From: Anabaena sp. PCC 7108
GTDB lineage: Bacteria; Cyanobacteriota; Cyanobacteriia; Cyanobacteriales; Nostocaceae
DNA: 64,000 nt
Reading direction: 5' to 3'
Assembly: GCF_000332135.1 (NCBI RefSeq)
Contig: NZ_KB235896.1
Coordinates: forward strand, 1,995,403 to 2,059,402
Shown here: positions 44,759 through 54,641 of the stretch, piece by piece
Layout of the letters: each line of letters opens with the position of its first letter
Numbering within the stretch: position 1 is the stretch's first letter
The notes under the pieces: model-generated
What the model saw: the letters and a program-made list of their open reading frames with translations, nothing else
Database searches by the model: none
What the model was told of the DNA's origin: nothing
Made by a program: the position numbers and the translations under genes

Positions 44759-44979
44759 TCAAATTGTCCTAGGAGAAAGCAAAAGAACTAGCGATAAACG
44801 CCTCTTAATCCCGAAAAGCCTGATTGACAAAACACCAAACCTTGATAATAGAATAAGAATATTTAAAAAATAGAAGGAATGCGTCAGTTTCAACACCCTT
44901 CCCGGAGAGACAAATAAAATGATACCGCAGTCAAATAACTTGACAAGCAACACAAAACTTAAATTTTTTGCTTAATTAA

Positions 44980-45051
44980 AGCCGATGATGGGATTTGAAC
45001 CCACGGCCTGCTGATTACGAATCAGCTGCTCTACCACTGAGCCACATCGGC
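44980..45051 (-). tRNA. tRNA-Thr (anticodon CGT)
   Basis: On the minus strand the cloverleaf is complete: acceptor GCCGATG / CATCGGC, D arm GCTC-AGTGGTA-GAGC, anticodon stem GCTGA / TCAGC with loop TTCGTAA, a five-base variable loop, T arm GTGGG-TTCAAAT-CCCAT and one discriminator base. Anticodon CGT reads ACG threonine codons. CCA is not encoded. Its 3' end faces the accessory segment at 41.6-44.9 kb. Confidence 0.97.
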
Positions 45052-45084
45052 GTACACAATTTAAGATTATAGCATTATTTACTT

Positions 45085-45354
45085 ATGGTAGACCCAAATC
45101 CTAAAAATCGTATTAATACCGAACAATATGCCCGCCTGAAAGCAGAATCGGTAGCACCTTATCGTGGTTTGCGGCAATTTGTCTATATAGGTGTTGGCGC
45201 TTCCGGTTTTATTGGTGCATTTGTATTCTTTTTCCAACTACTCGCGGGTAGGAATATTGACACTACTTTACCCAACTTCGCACTGCAAGTAGGAATAGTC
45301 GCTCTGATGATATTTCTTTGGAAATGGGACAAAGGTCGTCAACCACCTCTGTAG
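45085..45354 (+). CDS. DUF3493 small membrane protein
   Basis: About 89 residues. The start NPKNRINTEQYARLKAES then APYRGLRQFVYIG fits the DUF3493 family of cyanobacteria and plastids, one member of which I recall being linked to photosystem II accumulation in plants. Two hydrophobic segments follow (ASGFIGAFVFFFQLLAG and FALQVGIVALMIFLWKW). It is divergent from tRNA-Thr and followed by a terminator hairpin. Function here unknown. Confidence 0.75.
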   Translation: MVDPNPKNRINTEQYARLKAESVAPYRGLRQFVYIGVGASGFIGAFVFFFQLLAGRNIDTTLPNFALQVGIVALMIFLWKWDKGRQPPL

Positions 45355-45389
45355 CTGATAAAAATTCAATAAAAATAAAAATATATTCA

Positions 45390-45427
45390 GCACCAAACTA
45401 CAATTTGGTTTGTAGTCTGGCGCTTTT
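45390..45427. terminator. Intrinsic terminator between convergent genes
   Basis: GCACCAAACTACAA and TTGTAGTCTGGCGC pair with two mismatches, followed by TTTT on the plus strand. It lies between the DUF3493 gene and the convergent gene ending at 45444. Confidence 0.65.
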
Positions 45428-45443
45428 GGTTTCCCAACTCAAT

Positions 45444-47108
45444 CTACTGAGCTGTGACTAAATAGGGAGAGGAAATTGGTTGGGCCCTGCCAGCATTGAC
45501 AAGTGCCTGGTAAACAAAGGCAGCAATTTCTGCTCTGGTAGCTTGACGATTAGGATCAAGTTGTTGAACGGTGGGATAGTTAATCACTAATTGCCGTATA
45601 GTAGCCGCAGCAACTGGTCCAGCGGCATAATTGGGGATTTGAGCAGCATCAGAGTAAAAGCTGAGAACAGTGTTATTGTTAGCAGCGAAGTTCAAACCAT
45701 TAGCGAGAGCAACTAATGCCTGGACTCTGGGAATTTCCTGTTGTGGTCTAAAATTACCATCGGGATAGCCAGAGACAAATTGACTTTCATAAGCTGATTG
45801 AATTGCCCCATAAGCCCAAAAATTGCTTTTTACATCCTTGAAATTAATTGCTGGGCGTTTAGAGATGGGTGTTAAAGCTTTAGTGATAATGGTGGCGAAT
45901 TGAGCGCGAGTTACAGGCTCATTTGGTTTAAAACTACCATCTGGGAAGCCTGCAATAATATTTTGGGAAGCCAAAGCTTCTATATAGGCTTTTGCCCAGT
46001 AACCTGTAGGCACATCCTTAAAAGTAGTAGGTTGACCTGTGGGTTGACCTGTGGGTTGACCTGTGGGTTGTCCTGCTGGTGGTTCAACAGTTGCAGCCAC
46101 AAAATCTACTGCACCAAAAATTTTCTTTTCATTAATGTCGTTACCAACAGCAAGAATCCTTTGCGATTTGGTGGAATTGTTCAAATCATAACGAACGTTA
46201 TCACGGATGAGATTATTACCAGGATTCTCATTAGTACCGAGGTTGGGGAGAGCATTGACAGTGGCGACAATTCCATCTCGCGTATTATTCTGAATTACAT
46301 TTTTACGCAGTGAAGGTTGAGCCGATTCTGAGATAAAAATGCCGTCTTTGTTTTGGACAATTTGATTTTCTGTTACTAGAGGTGTGGAATTACCACCAAT
46401 AGCCAAACCAAAACCCGTATCCTGAAATAAATTATTGCGAATTAATCCTTGGGCAGATTTAGCTATTGAAATCCCATTGCCTTGATTTTTAAAAAAGACA
46501 TTATTTTCAATTTTGGGATTTCCTGTCCCTGTAACAAAAATCCCCTCTCTGGCGCTGTTCGCAAAAGTACTGTTTTTGATAGTGGGATTACTCGACTCTA
46601 CCCACACAGCAGTACCTCTTTGATTGGGGTTGGTAACAGCGACACCCGTAATAATAGTGTTATTATCAGCCAAAATTGTAATATCTTGTCTAGCAAAGGT
46701 ACGACTTGTGTAATAACCACCACCTATAATCAATGTTCCTTGACCTTTATTAGACTCATTTCCTTGGAGTGTTACTCCTGGTTTGAGTAACAACGGAAAG
46801 TTTTCTCCAGAGTCTTTGGTGTAACTTCCAGGGGCTAGTTGAATTATTGTACCGGGTTGGGCTTGAGAGAGGGCGAAAGTGATGGTTTTGTAGGGTGTGT
46901 TTATCGTAGTCCCTGCACCAGAAGTATTTGTACCATTTACTGGGTTAACATAAATAACTGTTGCATTTGCTGAAACTTGAGCCATTAAGATTGGAGTAGC
47001 AGCAGCATTTTGACTAAACGGTAGTAGAGAACCAGCCACAATCACTAGTAAAGTGGTGAAACTTGTGGGCAAGGATAAAGTAGAGATGCGAGAATTCCTA
47101 TATTTCAT
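45444..47108 (-). CDS. DUF1565 right-handed beta-helix protein with SLH domains
   Basis: About 554 residues from the ATG at 47108; a TTG at 47189 would add 27 residues ahead of the signal peptide. After the signal peptide, the DUF1565 motif IYVNPVNGTNTSGAGTTINT begins a right-handed beta-helix with NN-rich turns (NPTIKNSTFANSAREGIFVT, PKIENNVFFKNQGNGISIAK). Then a PTGQ repeat linker (12-bp DNA unit) leads to three SLH repeats (FKDVPTGYWAKAYIEALASQ, FKDVKSNFWAYGAIQSAYES and a last one). Surface or outer-membrane location is expected; the helix may bind or cut polysaccharide. Common architecture in cyanobacteria. Confidence 0.88.
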   Translation of the reverse strand: MKYRNSRISTLSLPTSFTTLLVIVAGSLLPFSQNAAATPILMAQVSANATVIYVNPVNGTNTSGAGTTINTPYKTITFALSQAQPGTIIQLAPGSYTKDSGENFPLLLKPGVTLQGNESNKGQGTLIIGGGYYTSRTFARQDITILADNNTIITGVAVTNPNQRGTAVWVESSNPTIKNSTFANSAREGIFVTGTGNPKIENNVFFKNQGNGISIAKSAQGLIRNNLFQDTGFGLAIGGNSTPLVTENQIVQNKDGIFISESAQPSLRKNVIQNNTRDGIVATVNALPNLGTNENPGNNLIRDNVRYDLNNSTKSQRILAVGNDINEKKIFGAVDFVAATVEPPAGQPTGQPTGQPTGQPTTFKDVPTGYWAKAYIEALASQNIIAGFPDGSFKPNEPVTRAQFATIITKALTPISKRPAINFKDVKSNFWAYGAIQSAYESQFVSGYPDGNFRPQQEIPRVQALVALANGLNFAANNNTVLSFYSDAAQIPNYAAGPVAAATIRQLVINYPTVQQLDPNRQATRAEIAAFVYQALVNAGRAQPISSPYLVTAQ

Positions 47109-47290
47109 TTTTATTTTTCTGCTTGGCTTAATTATGGAACTTTCAACACAGTCTAAGGTAACAGAGGTGTAGCTGTAAAACCCATGCAAAACTATACCCG
47201 ATGATTAGCACTTCGTCAGCGAAAATTGTTATTAAAAAAATAACCCAGTTTAGTTATGATAGTTAGCAAGCCAGTTTATTTTATACATTC

Positions 47291-47394
47291 ATATCATGTC
47301 CGACTAATCACTTATCAAAAAAAATCTCCGCGTAAGAGCGTCTCTCTGTCTTGAGCGTCAGTCTAAATGATAAGTATTCAACCGGACAGGATAT
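47291..47394. repeat. 104-bp interspersed element (family 2), copy 2
   Basis: Inverted copy of 32748-32851. Ends ATATCATGTCCG and CGGACAGGATAT. Differences are concentrated in the middle, where the CGCGGAGACACGGAGACGCG tract is replaced by a different arrangement. No coding capacity. Confidence 0.8.
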
Positions 47395-47649
47395 CATGCC
47401 TACGGTGAGCGCAACGATCATAAAATTCAGACACAGAAAGACTTTCAAAGTCATTAAGATTTGAAAGTCCCTTGGTATGATGTTAGTCTCAGCCCTTAAA
47501 CTGGGTAATTACTGAAACGTATAGAATAAAAAAGTACTTTTCTTATGATTGTGAAATTTCTTGATTGAATATTGCGTGTGAAGTGGTGAAAAATAGCTTC
47601 CTATTCATTTATCGCAGTTTCAACAAGTCGCCGATGATTTACCGAGTTT

Positions 47650-47847
47650 TTAATAAGCTAAAGTTTCTAAAGTTTCTCGTAAATACTTTTGGACTTGCTG
47701 TTCTAGGCGCAGACCTTGTAATTGAGTATCACACTCTAGTTGCCAGCGTTGGAAACCAGAACTAGCAGAGATTACATACTTAAGGTTGTGCCAAATTTGA
47801 GTATCACGAGAAAATTGGCTGGTGCTAGAAGCTGAAATTTGAGCCAT
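47650..47847 (-). CDS. Small soluble protein, unknown
   Basis: 65 residues, ATG with a GAGGAATGAGGG stretch just upstream. The sequence (QIWHNLKYVISASSGFQRWQ, then LECDTQLQGLRLEQQVQKYL) is a helical domain with aromatic residues and looks conserved rather than random. A plus-strand frame across the same bases has no such features. I do not recognise the family. Confidence 0.6.
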   Translation of the reverse strand: MAQISASSTSQFSRDTQIWHNLKYVISASSGFQRWQLECDTQLQGLRLEQQVQKYLRETLETLAY

Positions 47848-48424
47848 AGTCCCTCATTCCTCATTTGTAATAGTTATTAGTTTGACGACTAGGTTTAAGT
47901 CCCTAACCATATCCTTTATAACTCTTAGCAGTTTACTTCTCATTGATTGAGCTTTCTAAGTCCAAATAGTTTTGGATGTTGGATTAATAATTTGTTTTAT
48001 CCACGAGAGGAAAAACATGAACAGAGTAACCCAAACCTAAAGTCTGTTCTAGAAAGCAAGATGTGATTCTTGCGTAGCCCGAAAATTACAAATTTTTACT
48101 TAATCTTTTCTAAAGATAACGGTTTTAGAGGAAGAAATTCTGTGTAATTAGTCACTAAAACTGGCGTTTCACTCAGATGAATTTGCAAAAATAATACCAA
48201 TTTTAAAAATGATTGAGACTCCTGGAAGCAGCAAACGCTGATGCGGCTAATCTTGCAAAATCTAAAATCTAAAATGGTATAATTTGTTGTTAATTAAACA
48301 GGAAATTTTTTAAAACTGTATTGAGTCATGAGTGCTGAGGTTTCTTTTTTTGAGTATTGAACCAAAAATAGCTTCAACCCAATACTCATAAATTCACTCA
48401 GCACTCAGCACTCTCTACTCAACA
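47848..48424. other. Intergenic region with nested inverted repeat
   Basis: No gene seen. At 48330-48406, GAGTGCTGAG pairs with CTCAGCACTC and, inside it, TGAGTATTG (48351-48359) pairs with CAATACTCA (48380-48388). It begins 19 bases after the infB stop, so it may end the operon, though it lacks a T-tract on the minus strand. Confidence 0.6.
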
Positions 48425-51400
48425 CTACTTAGTTAGTGTTAAAGTACGACGCTTGGTTACCATCTGATAGGCTTCGATAATGTCACCTTCAGCCCAGTCA
48501 TGGAATTTATCAATGTTGATACCGCATTCATAACCAGAGTTAACCTCGCGGGCATCTTCTTTCATCCGTTTGAGAGAGTCAAGAACACCTTCATAGATTA
48601 CCTTGCTATGGCGACGAACTCGCACTTTGCAGTTCCGAACTAATTTGCCTGATTGAACATAACAACCGGCAACTGCACCACGACCAACTGGGAAGACAGC
48701 ACGGACTTCTGTTTGTCCCAAGGATTCTTCCACCAACTCTGGTTCGAGAAGACCTTCAAGGGCCCCTTGAATATCTTCCAAGAGTTTGTAGATGATGTTG
48801 TATTCCCGCACATCCACACCCGCTTCATCAGCGGCTTGTCTAGCGCCACTGGCGTAGGTAGTGTTGAAGCCAATGATGACGGCGTTACTAGCAGCAGCTA
48901 AGTCGATATCTGTTTCTGTGATTTCGCCAGCAGTAGCTAACAGCATCCGAATTTGGACTTCGTTTTGGGGTATCTGCTTGAGAGAGCCGATAATGGCTTC
49001 TACGGAACCTTGAACATCTCCCTTCAGGATCAAGTTGAGTTCTTTCAACTCGCCTTCTTGGGCTTGAGCCGATAGGGTTGTGAGGGTTACACGTCCTTGT
49101 AACAAGCGGGATTGGCGTTGTTTGTCGGCGCGATCGCTTGCTAAGGCTCGTGCTTCTTTTTCGTTCTGGAAGACCTCAAAGTCGTCTCCAGCTGCTGGGA
49201 CATCACTTAAACCCAGTACCTCAACGGCAAAGGAAGGACTAGCAATTTCGACACGTTTGCCTCTGTCATTAACCATTGCCCTGACTTTACCAAATGCCGA
49301 GCCAGCTACCAGCATATCTCCAACGTGGAGAGTTCCGTTCTGAATCAGCAAGGTAGCAACCGCACCCTTAGCTTTATCCAAATGAGCTTCAATTACTGTT
49401 CCCTTAGCCACACGATCAGGGTTAGCAGATAGTTCTCCTACCTCAGCTACCAGCAAGATCATTTCTAGGAGGGTATCCAGATTTTCGCCCTTGATAGCGC
49501 TGACAGGAACCATGATGGTTTCACCACCCCAGTCTTCTGCTGTCAGACCATAATTGGTGAGTTCTTGTTTAACTCGCTCTGGCTGTGCGCCTTCCTTATC
49601 AACCTTGTTGATTGCTACGACAATGGGGACTCCAGCAGCTTGAGCGTGGCTAATCGCTTCGATAGTTTGAGGACGAACCCCATCATCCGCAGCCACTACT
49701 AGTACGGCAATGTCTGTGACTCGCGCTCCTCTGGCTCGCATAGCTGTAAAAGCTTCGTGTCCAGGAGTATCGAGGAAGACAATCTGCTGTGGTTTGCCTT
49801 CATGTTCCACATCCACATGGTATGCACCAATGTGCTGTGTAATACCGCCTGCTTCACCAGCAGCCACCTTAGTTTTGCGAATTGAGTCGAGTAGAGTGGT
49901 TTTCCCGTGGTCTACGTGACCCATAATTGTCACAACTGGCGGACGACGGATTAGGTGTTCCAGGTCTGCCACGTCGATCATTTCGGTGATTTTCCGGGCT
50001 TCGGCTTCTGGTTCGGCGATTTCGACTTCTACTTCTAGTTCTTTGGCTACCAGAGTAATTGTCGGAATATCCAGATTTTGGGTGATACTGACCGCCATGC
50101 CTTTCATAAACAGGATTTTCACAATCTCTGTATCGGCAACAATCAAGCCTTCAGCCAACTCTTGTACTGTCAACGGTCCGATAACGACCAGTTTTTCTGG
50201 GCGATCGCGTTTGACTTCTACTTCTTGTTGACGACGGTTTTGGTCGCGGTAAGAACCAGATTTTTTATTTCTTGTAGTTGGTGCGGCAGCAACTAATGTT
50301 GGTTGCTGTGCTGGTCGAGTAGACTTGGGCTTAGGAGGACGGGCTATGGAAAGACTAACCTGGACGGTTGTTGCAGTTTCCAGACCATCTTCATCGAGTA
50401 AGTCGTCTTCCTCAAAATCATCATCGAGGATGGGTTTGACTCGCTTGCCTTTAGGTCCAATCTTCGCTTTTTCTTTAATCTCGTCAATTATTTCCTCTTC
50501 CTGCCACTTCTTCCCACCTTTAGCTAGACGAGGTGGTGTTGGGCGTTTTAAATCGAGGAGATCAGGTGCGATGGGTGTCTCATCCAGGCCTTCTTTCTTC
50601 GCTCCTGCTCCCACCATGTGTCTTGGTGGAGTGGCGATTGGTGCAGCAGGTGATTCACCAGGACGTGCTGGTCTTGGTCGTTGCACATCCGTTGATGTTC
50701 CAGGAGCAGATGGTCTACTTCCCCTCTGTTCCGGTTTTAGCGGTGATGGAGTTGAGCGATTCTGCCTTTGTGGTGCTGCCTGTGGGGTCTGGTCTGTTGT
50801 TGGCTTACCAACTTTTGGCTTGGGTTGGTCTCGGTCTCGTTTCAGGATCGGTTTGTCTGCCTGAGATAGCTGCTCATTGGCAGATTCGTTTTCCTCCAAA
50901 GGTCTTGTTGGTGGGCTTACCAGTTGTGGCTTTTGGGCTTTTTCTGGTTTTTGCCTTGGGGAAACTACTTTTTCTGGTTTTTCCGCTGCTATTTTTTCCG
51001 GTACTGGATTGGGATTAGGTGTTTGATCCGGTTCCGCAACGTTAGGTTTCTGCGCGGTCTCCGATTGATTCCGGGGTACAGGTCGAGTTGGTGCCGTCGG
51101 CTTCATGGGTGAGACTGGTGTAGCAAAAGGCCGTGGAGGTGAAGCAGAATTGGCTATGGCTGATGCCTCTGGCACGCTAGAGTAAACGTCATGCGGGCTA
51201 TCAGACGAAGCAACTAGGTTATTGTTAGCAACTGACGCCTCTGGGGCGTTGGAGGTAGTGTTTCTCAATATTTTGGGTTTGCGAATTTCCAAAATTTGCT
51301 GTTTATTTGCTGCAGCAGGTCGGTTACGTCCGCCAGGTTGGGGCGAATTCGGTTTATGACTGTTTGTAACTTGTTCTTTTTTCGACGAGACACTCGTAGT

Positions 51401-51568
51401 TGCCAGTTTTTCTGCAGCCATACGAATCTGTTCAGCCTCGGATTCTGAAATCGTGCTGCTATGGCTTTTGACCGCGATGTCGAGCTGGTCGCAAATTGCT
51501 AGTAGCTCTTTGTTATCCAAATTCAATTCCTTTGATAATTCGTAGATTCTAACTTTGCCGTTGTTCAT
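48425..51568 (-). CDS. infB: Translation initiation factor IF-2
   Basis: About 1047 residues, as expected for cyanobacterial IF-2. Residues 1-55 are the first IF2_N domain ([20 protein letters not shown]). A long Pro/Lys-rich linker of about 400 residues follows. The second IF2_N domain is [20 protein letters not shown]. The G domain has [28 protein letters not shown] and NKVDKEG, then the C-terminal initiator-tRNA-binding part. It is the last gene of the rimP-nusA-ylxR-infB operon and is separated from ylxR by a 488-base structured spacer. Confidence 0.97.
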   Translation of the reverse strand: MNNGKVRIYELSKELNLDNKELLAICDQLDIAVKSHSSTISESEAEQIRMAAEKLATTSVSSKKEQVTNSHKPNSPQPGGRNRPAAANKQQILEIRKPKILRNTTSNAPEASVANNNLVASSDSPHDVYSSVPEASAIANSASPPRPFATPVSPMKPTAPTRPVPRNQSETAQKPNVAEPDQTPNPNPVPEKIAAEKPEKVVSPRQKPEKAQKPQLVSPPTRPLEENESANEQLSQADKPILKRDRDQPKPKVGKPTTDQTPQAAPQRQNRSTPSPLKPEQRGSRPSAPGTSTDVQRPRPARPGESPAAPIATPPRHMVGAGAKKEGLDETPIAPDLLDLKRPTPPRLAKGGKKWQEEEIIDEIKEKAKIGPKGKRVKPILDDDFEEDDLLDEDGLETATTVQVSLSIARPPKPKSTRPAQQPTLVAAAPTTRNKKSGSYRDQNRRQQEVEVKRDRPEKLVVIGPLTVQELAEGLIVADTEIVKILFMKGMAVSITQNLDIPTITLVAKELEVEVEIAEPEAEARKITEMIDVADLEHLIRRPPVVTIMGHVDHGKTTLLDSIRKTKVAAGEAGGITQHIGAYHVDVEHEGKPQQIVFLDTPGHEAFTAMRARGARVTDIAVLVVAADDGVRPQTIEAISHAQAAGVPIVVAINKVDKEGAQPERVKQELTNYGLTAEDWGGETIMVPVSAIKGENLDTLLEMILLVAEVGELSANPDRVAKGTVIEAHLDKAKGAVATLLIQNGTLHVGDMLVAGSAFGKVRAMVNDRGKRVEIASPSFAVEVLGLSDVPAAGDDFEVFQNEKEARALASDRADKQRQSRLLQGRVTLTTLSAQAQEGELKELNLILKGDVQGSVEAIIGSLKQIPQNEVQIRMLLATAGEITETDIDLAAASNAVIIGFNTTYASGARQAADEAGVDVREYNIIYKLLEDIQGALEGLLEPELVEESLGQTEVRAVFPVGRGAVAGCYVQSGKLVRNCKVRVRRHSKVIYEGVLDSLKRMKEDAREVNSGYECGINIDKFHDWAEGDIIEAYQMVTKRRTLTLTK

Positions 51569-52056
51569 CCACTCTTTCCCCTTTAATTTACAGTTTTAGC
51601 GGATGGTTGCCTGGTTTGTGACATCTCCATCCTTTGATCACTGTTTTTTAGGTTGCCCTTGGTGATGTTGCCGGTGCCTCCAATTAGGAAAGAGAGATGT
51701 TTCGGTTTAACGCTGGCATCCCCACCTGGAGTGGTGGTTTACGAGCATCCACAACAATTTTTCTTGAAAAAACTTTTGTGGAAACCCCCGACGCCGAACT
51801 GCGCTTTAGCGCTACCAGGTTGCCATGCTAATGGTTTTTGTTTTGCTGATTCTGAGTCTTCCACAACACAATCAAGTAAAATTCGTTGGGAGTATTGTTT
51901 CGTCGTCTCTCTTTAATTTTAGAGAGTTGCTTGCTTTTTACACCAACTTACTATTTTGGTACTAACCCCAACGATACCAGAGGGTGTGATGAGAGTACCA
52001 ATTGTTCGGCTTTCGTCACAATTGCTCTGGAGATTATCGTTGTCAAGTCGTTCCCA
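51569..52056 (-). promoter_or_regulatory. Structured leader/spacer before infB
   Basis: 488 bases with no gene. Two strong inverted repeats: CCACAACAATTTTTC / GAAAAAACTTTTGTGG at 51749-51781, and CAACGATACCAGAG (51969-51982) / CTCTGGAGATTATCGTTG (52025-52042). The latter is 14 bp with a four-base bulge, and an inner TGTGA / TCACA pair adds to it. The transcript of the operon must cross this region, so a regulatory RNA is plausible. Confidence 0.55.
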
Positions 52057-52326
52057 TTAAATTTGGTTTTGGGTATTGTTTTCGGTTAGACGCTGCCACA
52101 ATGTTTGATACAGTGTTTCTGGCACTGTTCCATGTAGCGATCGCCCTAATCTATTTTTCTTCTGAGCTGCTTGTAGGCAGCTAGTTTGCGGACAAATATA
52201 GGCGGAACGCCCCATGCCCTGATCTAATTGTACCTTTCCAGATGGAAAGACGCGGACTATCCGCCAAAACTCTTCTTTTAATCCTACTCGGCGACAACTA
52301 ATGCAACGCCGATAATTTGGTTTCAT
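52057..52326 (-). CDS. ylxR: YlxR-family RNA-binding protein (DUF448)
   Basis: About 89 residues. RRCISCRRVGLKEEFWRIVR, then GRSAYICPQTSCLQAAQKKN shows the YlxR fold with its basic cluster; the family sits between nusA and infB in many bacteria and binds RNA (recent work links it to RNase P). It lies 140 bases after nusA and well before infB. The position in the operon supports the assignment. Confidence 0.93.
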   Translation of the reverse strand: MKPNYRRCISCRRVGLKEEFWRIVRVFPSGKVQLDQGMGRSAYICPQTSCLQAAQKKNRLGRSLHGTVPETLYQTLWQRLTENNTQNQI

Positions 52327-52466
52327 CGGGTTTGTGTTCCATCAGGTCAGCTGTTTGTGGTTGCCAAAAATTAGTTTTAGTTATTTTGACACCTAACAAA
52401 TGCTTTCCTGTCTATGTTTGATGGCTGACAGTTAACAGACAACAAACAACCAAAAGCACTTGAAAA

Positions 52467-53744
52467 TTAATCTTCCTCTTTGGTGTCAAAATTATCTTCC
52501 TCTAATTCTAATTCGTATTGATTTTCATCCTCTAGTTCCTCCATATCATTTTCATCATCCTCCGGTTGATATTTTGCCCTGACAGCCATAAATTTAGCAT
52601 CCTCTGCTACATGGTCATATTTAGCTTTATCTTTGATATCGATTTTCCAACCAGTTAAGCGGGCGGCTAGTCGGACATTTTGTCCTTCTTTCCCAATGGC
52701 TAAACTTAGTTGATCTTCTGCTACTAAGACGTGGGTTTGGCGTGTTTCTGGGTCCATCAGGCGCACTTCATCTACCCGGGCTGGACTCAAGGCGTTGGCG
52801 ATGTAGGTAGCTGGGTCAGGAGACCAGCGGATCACATCTATTTTTTCCCCTCGCAATTCATTAACTACCACTTGAATGCGTGATCCCCTAGCACCGATAC
52901 AAGCCCCAACTGGATCTACATCACGATCTAGGGTATCTACTGCAATTTTAGTCCGGGGACCTACGTAACGGGAAGGGGGATTAGCTTCTCTGGCTACGGC
53001 GACAATTCTGACTACTTCATCTTCAATTTCCGGTACTTCGTTAGCAAATAAATAAACTACTAAACCTGCATCGGCACGGGACACCAACAATTGTGGTCCA
53101 CGTTGCTGACCTTGGGAAACTTTTTTGAGATATACCTTAAATGTGGCATTTGCCCGATAATTATCGTTAGGTAATTGTTCGCGCTTTGGTAATTCAGCTT
53201 CTACTTCTGGTTGACCAAAACCACTGGCAACTGCCAAAATCACAGATTGACGCTCAAATCGTAGAACTCTAGCTTGCAAAACTGTTCCTTCTAAATCCTG
53301 GAACTCTTCTTGCACCATTTGGCGCTGTTGATCTCGCAATTTCTGTGCCAATACTTGTTTGGTTTGCATGGCTGCCATGCGCCCAAATTCTCCTTGGTCT
53401 GGGGTGACATCTAGTACGACTGAATCTCCAGATTGAGCTTCTGGCGCTACTTGTTGTACTTCGTCTAAGGAAATTTGATGGTCGGAGTTGTTAACTGCTT
53501 CAACAATGGTTTTAGTAGAAAGAACACGAAATCCTTCGCCATCAATATCAAGTTCTACTTCAAAATTATCAAAGTAATCTTCATCGAATTGTTTGCGCTC
53601 TAAATTTTGGGCGCGACGATAGCGTTCATAACCTTTAAGTAGTGCTTCTCTAATAGCTGATTGAACTGCTAATCGGGGTAAGTTTCGCTCACGGCTGATA
53701 CTTTCAATTAAATCTTTTAATCCAGGTAAAGTGACCATTGACAT
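52467..53744 (-). CDS. nusA: Transcription termination/antitermination factor NusA
   Basis: About 425 residues. The ATG at 53744 is chosen because AAGGAG lies seven bases upstream. Domains in order are the NusA N-terminal domain (LKDLIESISRERNLPRLAVQ), S1 (LEGTVLQARVLRFERQSVIL), KH1 (DPVGACIGARGSRIQVVVNE, RGEKIDVIRWSPDP) and KH2 (LAIGKEGQNVRLAARLTGW). The end is a strongly acidic tail. NusA binds RNA polymerase and controls pausing and hairpin termination. Second gene of the rimP operon. Confidence 0.97.
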   Translation of the reverse strand: MSMVTLPGLKDLIESISRERNLPRLAVQSAIREALLKGYERYRRAQNLERKQFDEDYFDNFEVELDIDGEGFRVLSTKTIVEAVNNSDHQISLDEVQQVAPEAQSGDSVVLDVTPDQGEFGRMAAMQTKQVLAQKLRDQQRQMVQEEFQDLEGTVLQARVLRFERQSVILAVASGFGQPEVEAELPKREQLPNDNYRANATFKVYLKKVSQGQQRGPQLLVSRADAGLVVYLFANEVPEIEDEVVRIVAVAREANPPSRYVGPRTKIAVDTLDRDVDPVGACIGARGSRIQVVVNELRGEKIDVIRWSPDPATYIANALSPARVDEVRLMDPETRQTHVLVAEDQLSLAIGKEGQNVRLAARLTGWKIDIKDKAKYDHVAEDAKFMAVRAKYQPEDDENDMEELEDENQYELELEEDNFDTKEED

Positions 53745-54012
53745 AAGCAAGCTCCTTCATTTTCATTTAATCACCCAGGACAATTTTGGATTTTAGATTT
53801 TGCCTTTTATAAGGATGTTTGTACAGTATCAAGTTGTATCAATATCCCACTTTACCCCTTTTGCCCAAGGGTAAATAATCTTCTCATAGTCACCCTTTTT
53901 CAAGGGATTTCAGGGAAGTTAAACGTGTTTGATACATCACCCATAACTTTTAAAATATCCTCTTACATTTTTATCTAAAACCCCTTAGCTAAAATCTAAA
54001 ATCTAAAATTGA

Positions 54013-54474
54013 TTAGTGAGGCTCATCAATTTGCACCCTGGTAATTAGGGAACGGGGAATTCCCACTGCACGACCTTTTTGATTTAAGTAAACTGTTGTT
54101 TCATCCCGGCGAATTAGGTGACCAATCCACTCTTGTTGTCCGTTGTGGGGTGGAGAAGTGGAGATAACTACAGGAAATCCTTTAAAGGAAATAAATTCCC
54201 TATCAGTCACCAGTTGCCGCGAAATACCAGGACTGGATATTTCTAACATATAAGCATCTGGAATTATCTCTGCTGCATCTAATTCGGTCTCTAAAGCACG
54301 GCTCATCCGCTCACAATCATCGAGACCAGTATCCTGTTGAGGATTACGAATATCTACCCGCAAAACTGGTGGACTTTGATTTGTGTGAAAAACAATGCCT
54401 ACAATTTCTAATCCGAGTTCTTCTGCTACTGGTGTGGCTAAGTCAATAATTTGTGGAACTAAGGGATGAGTCAT
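54013..54474 (-). CDS. rimP: Ribosome maturation factor RimP
   Basis: About 153 residues from the ATG at 54474, the normal RimP length. The frame is open further but the extra residues cross the terminator hairpin. Family marks are [52 protein letters not shown] and [14 protein letters not shown]. RimP helps mature the 30S subunit. First gene of the operon that continues with nusA, ylxR and infB. Confidence 0.95.
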   Translation of the reverse strand: MTHPLVPQIIDLATPVAEELGLEIVGIVFHTNQSPPVLRVDIRNPQQDTGLDDCERMSRALETELDAAEIIPDAYMLEISSPGISRQLVTDREFISFKGFPVVISTSPPHNGQQEWIGHLIRRDETTVYLNQKGRAVGIPRSLITRVQIDEPH

Positions 54475-54487
54475 GCGAGAATTCAAT

Positions 54488-54512
54488 AAAAAAAGTGGGC
54501 TTCGACCCACTT
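54488..54512 (-). terminator. Intrinsic terminator/attenuator in the rimP leader
   Basis: On the minus strand AAGTGGG-TCGAAG-CCCACTT is followed at once by a run of T (stem of 7 bp, about 7 T). It ends about 14 bases before the rimP ATG, so it lies inside the leader of the rimP-nusA-infB operon and could stop most transcripts. Confidence 0.75.
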
Positions 54513-54641
54513 CCTGCGATAGGGATATCTTCCAAGAAGTCTTGTGACGAACCAATGTCGGTTCGCCCCTAACATGAGTGTAGCGTATTTTTTCCAGTTA
54601 TCAGTTATCAGTTGTCTGAACAGATGTTGGCGATCGCTAGG

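Noticed and set aside
44759-44953. 64-codon minus frame between the hsdR remnant and tRNA-Thr
   Set aside because: No recognisable sequence; hydrophobic and AT-driven. Could be further decayed DNA but not supportable.
50325-51112. Long plus-strand frames inside infB
   Set aside because: Antisense shadows of the Pro/Lys-rich IF-2 linker, whose codon bias keeps other frames open.
51653-51916. Possible ylxQ (L7Ae-like) gene between ylxR and infB
   Set aside because: No minus-strand frame of suitable length or sequence; the plus-strand frame is not protein-like.
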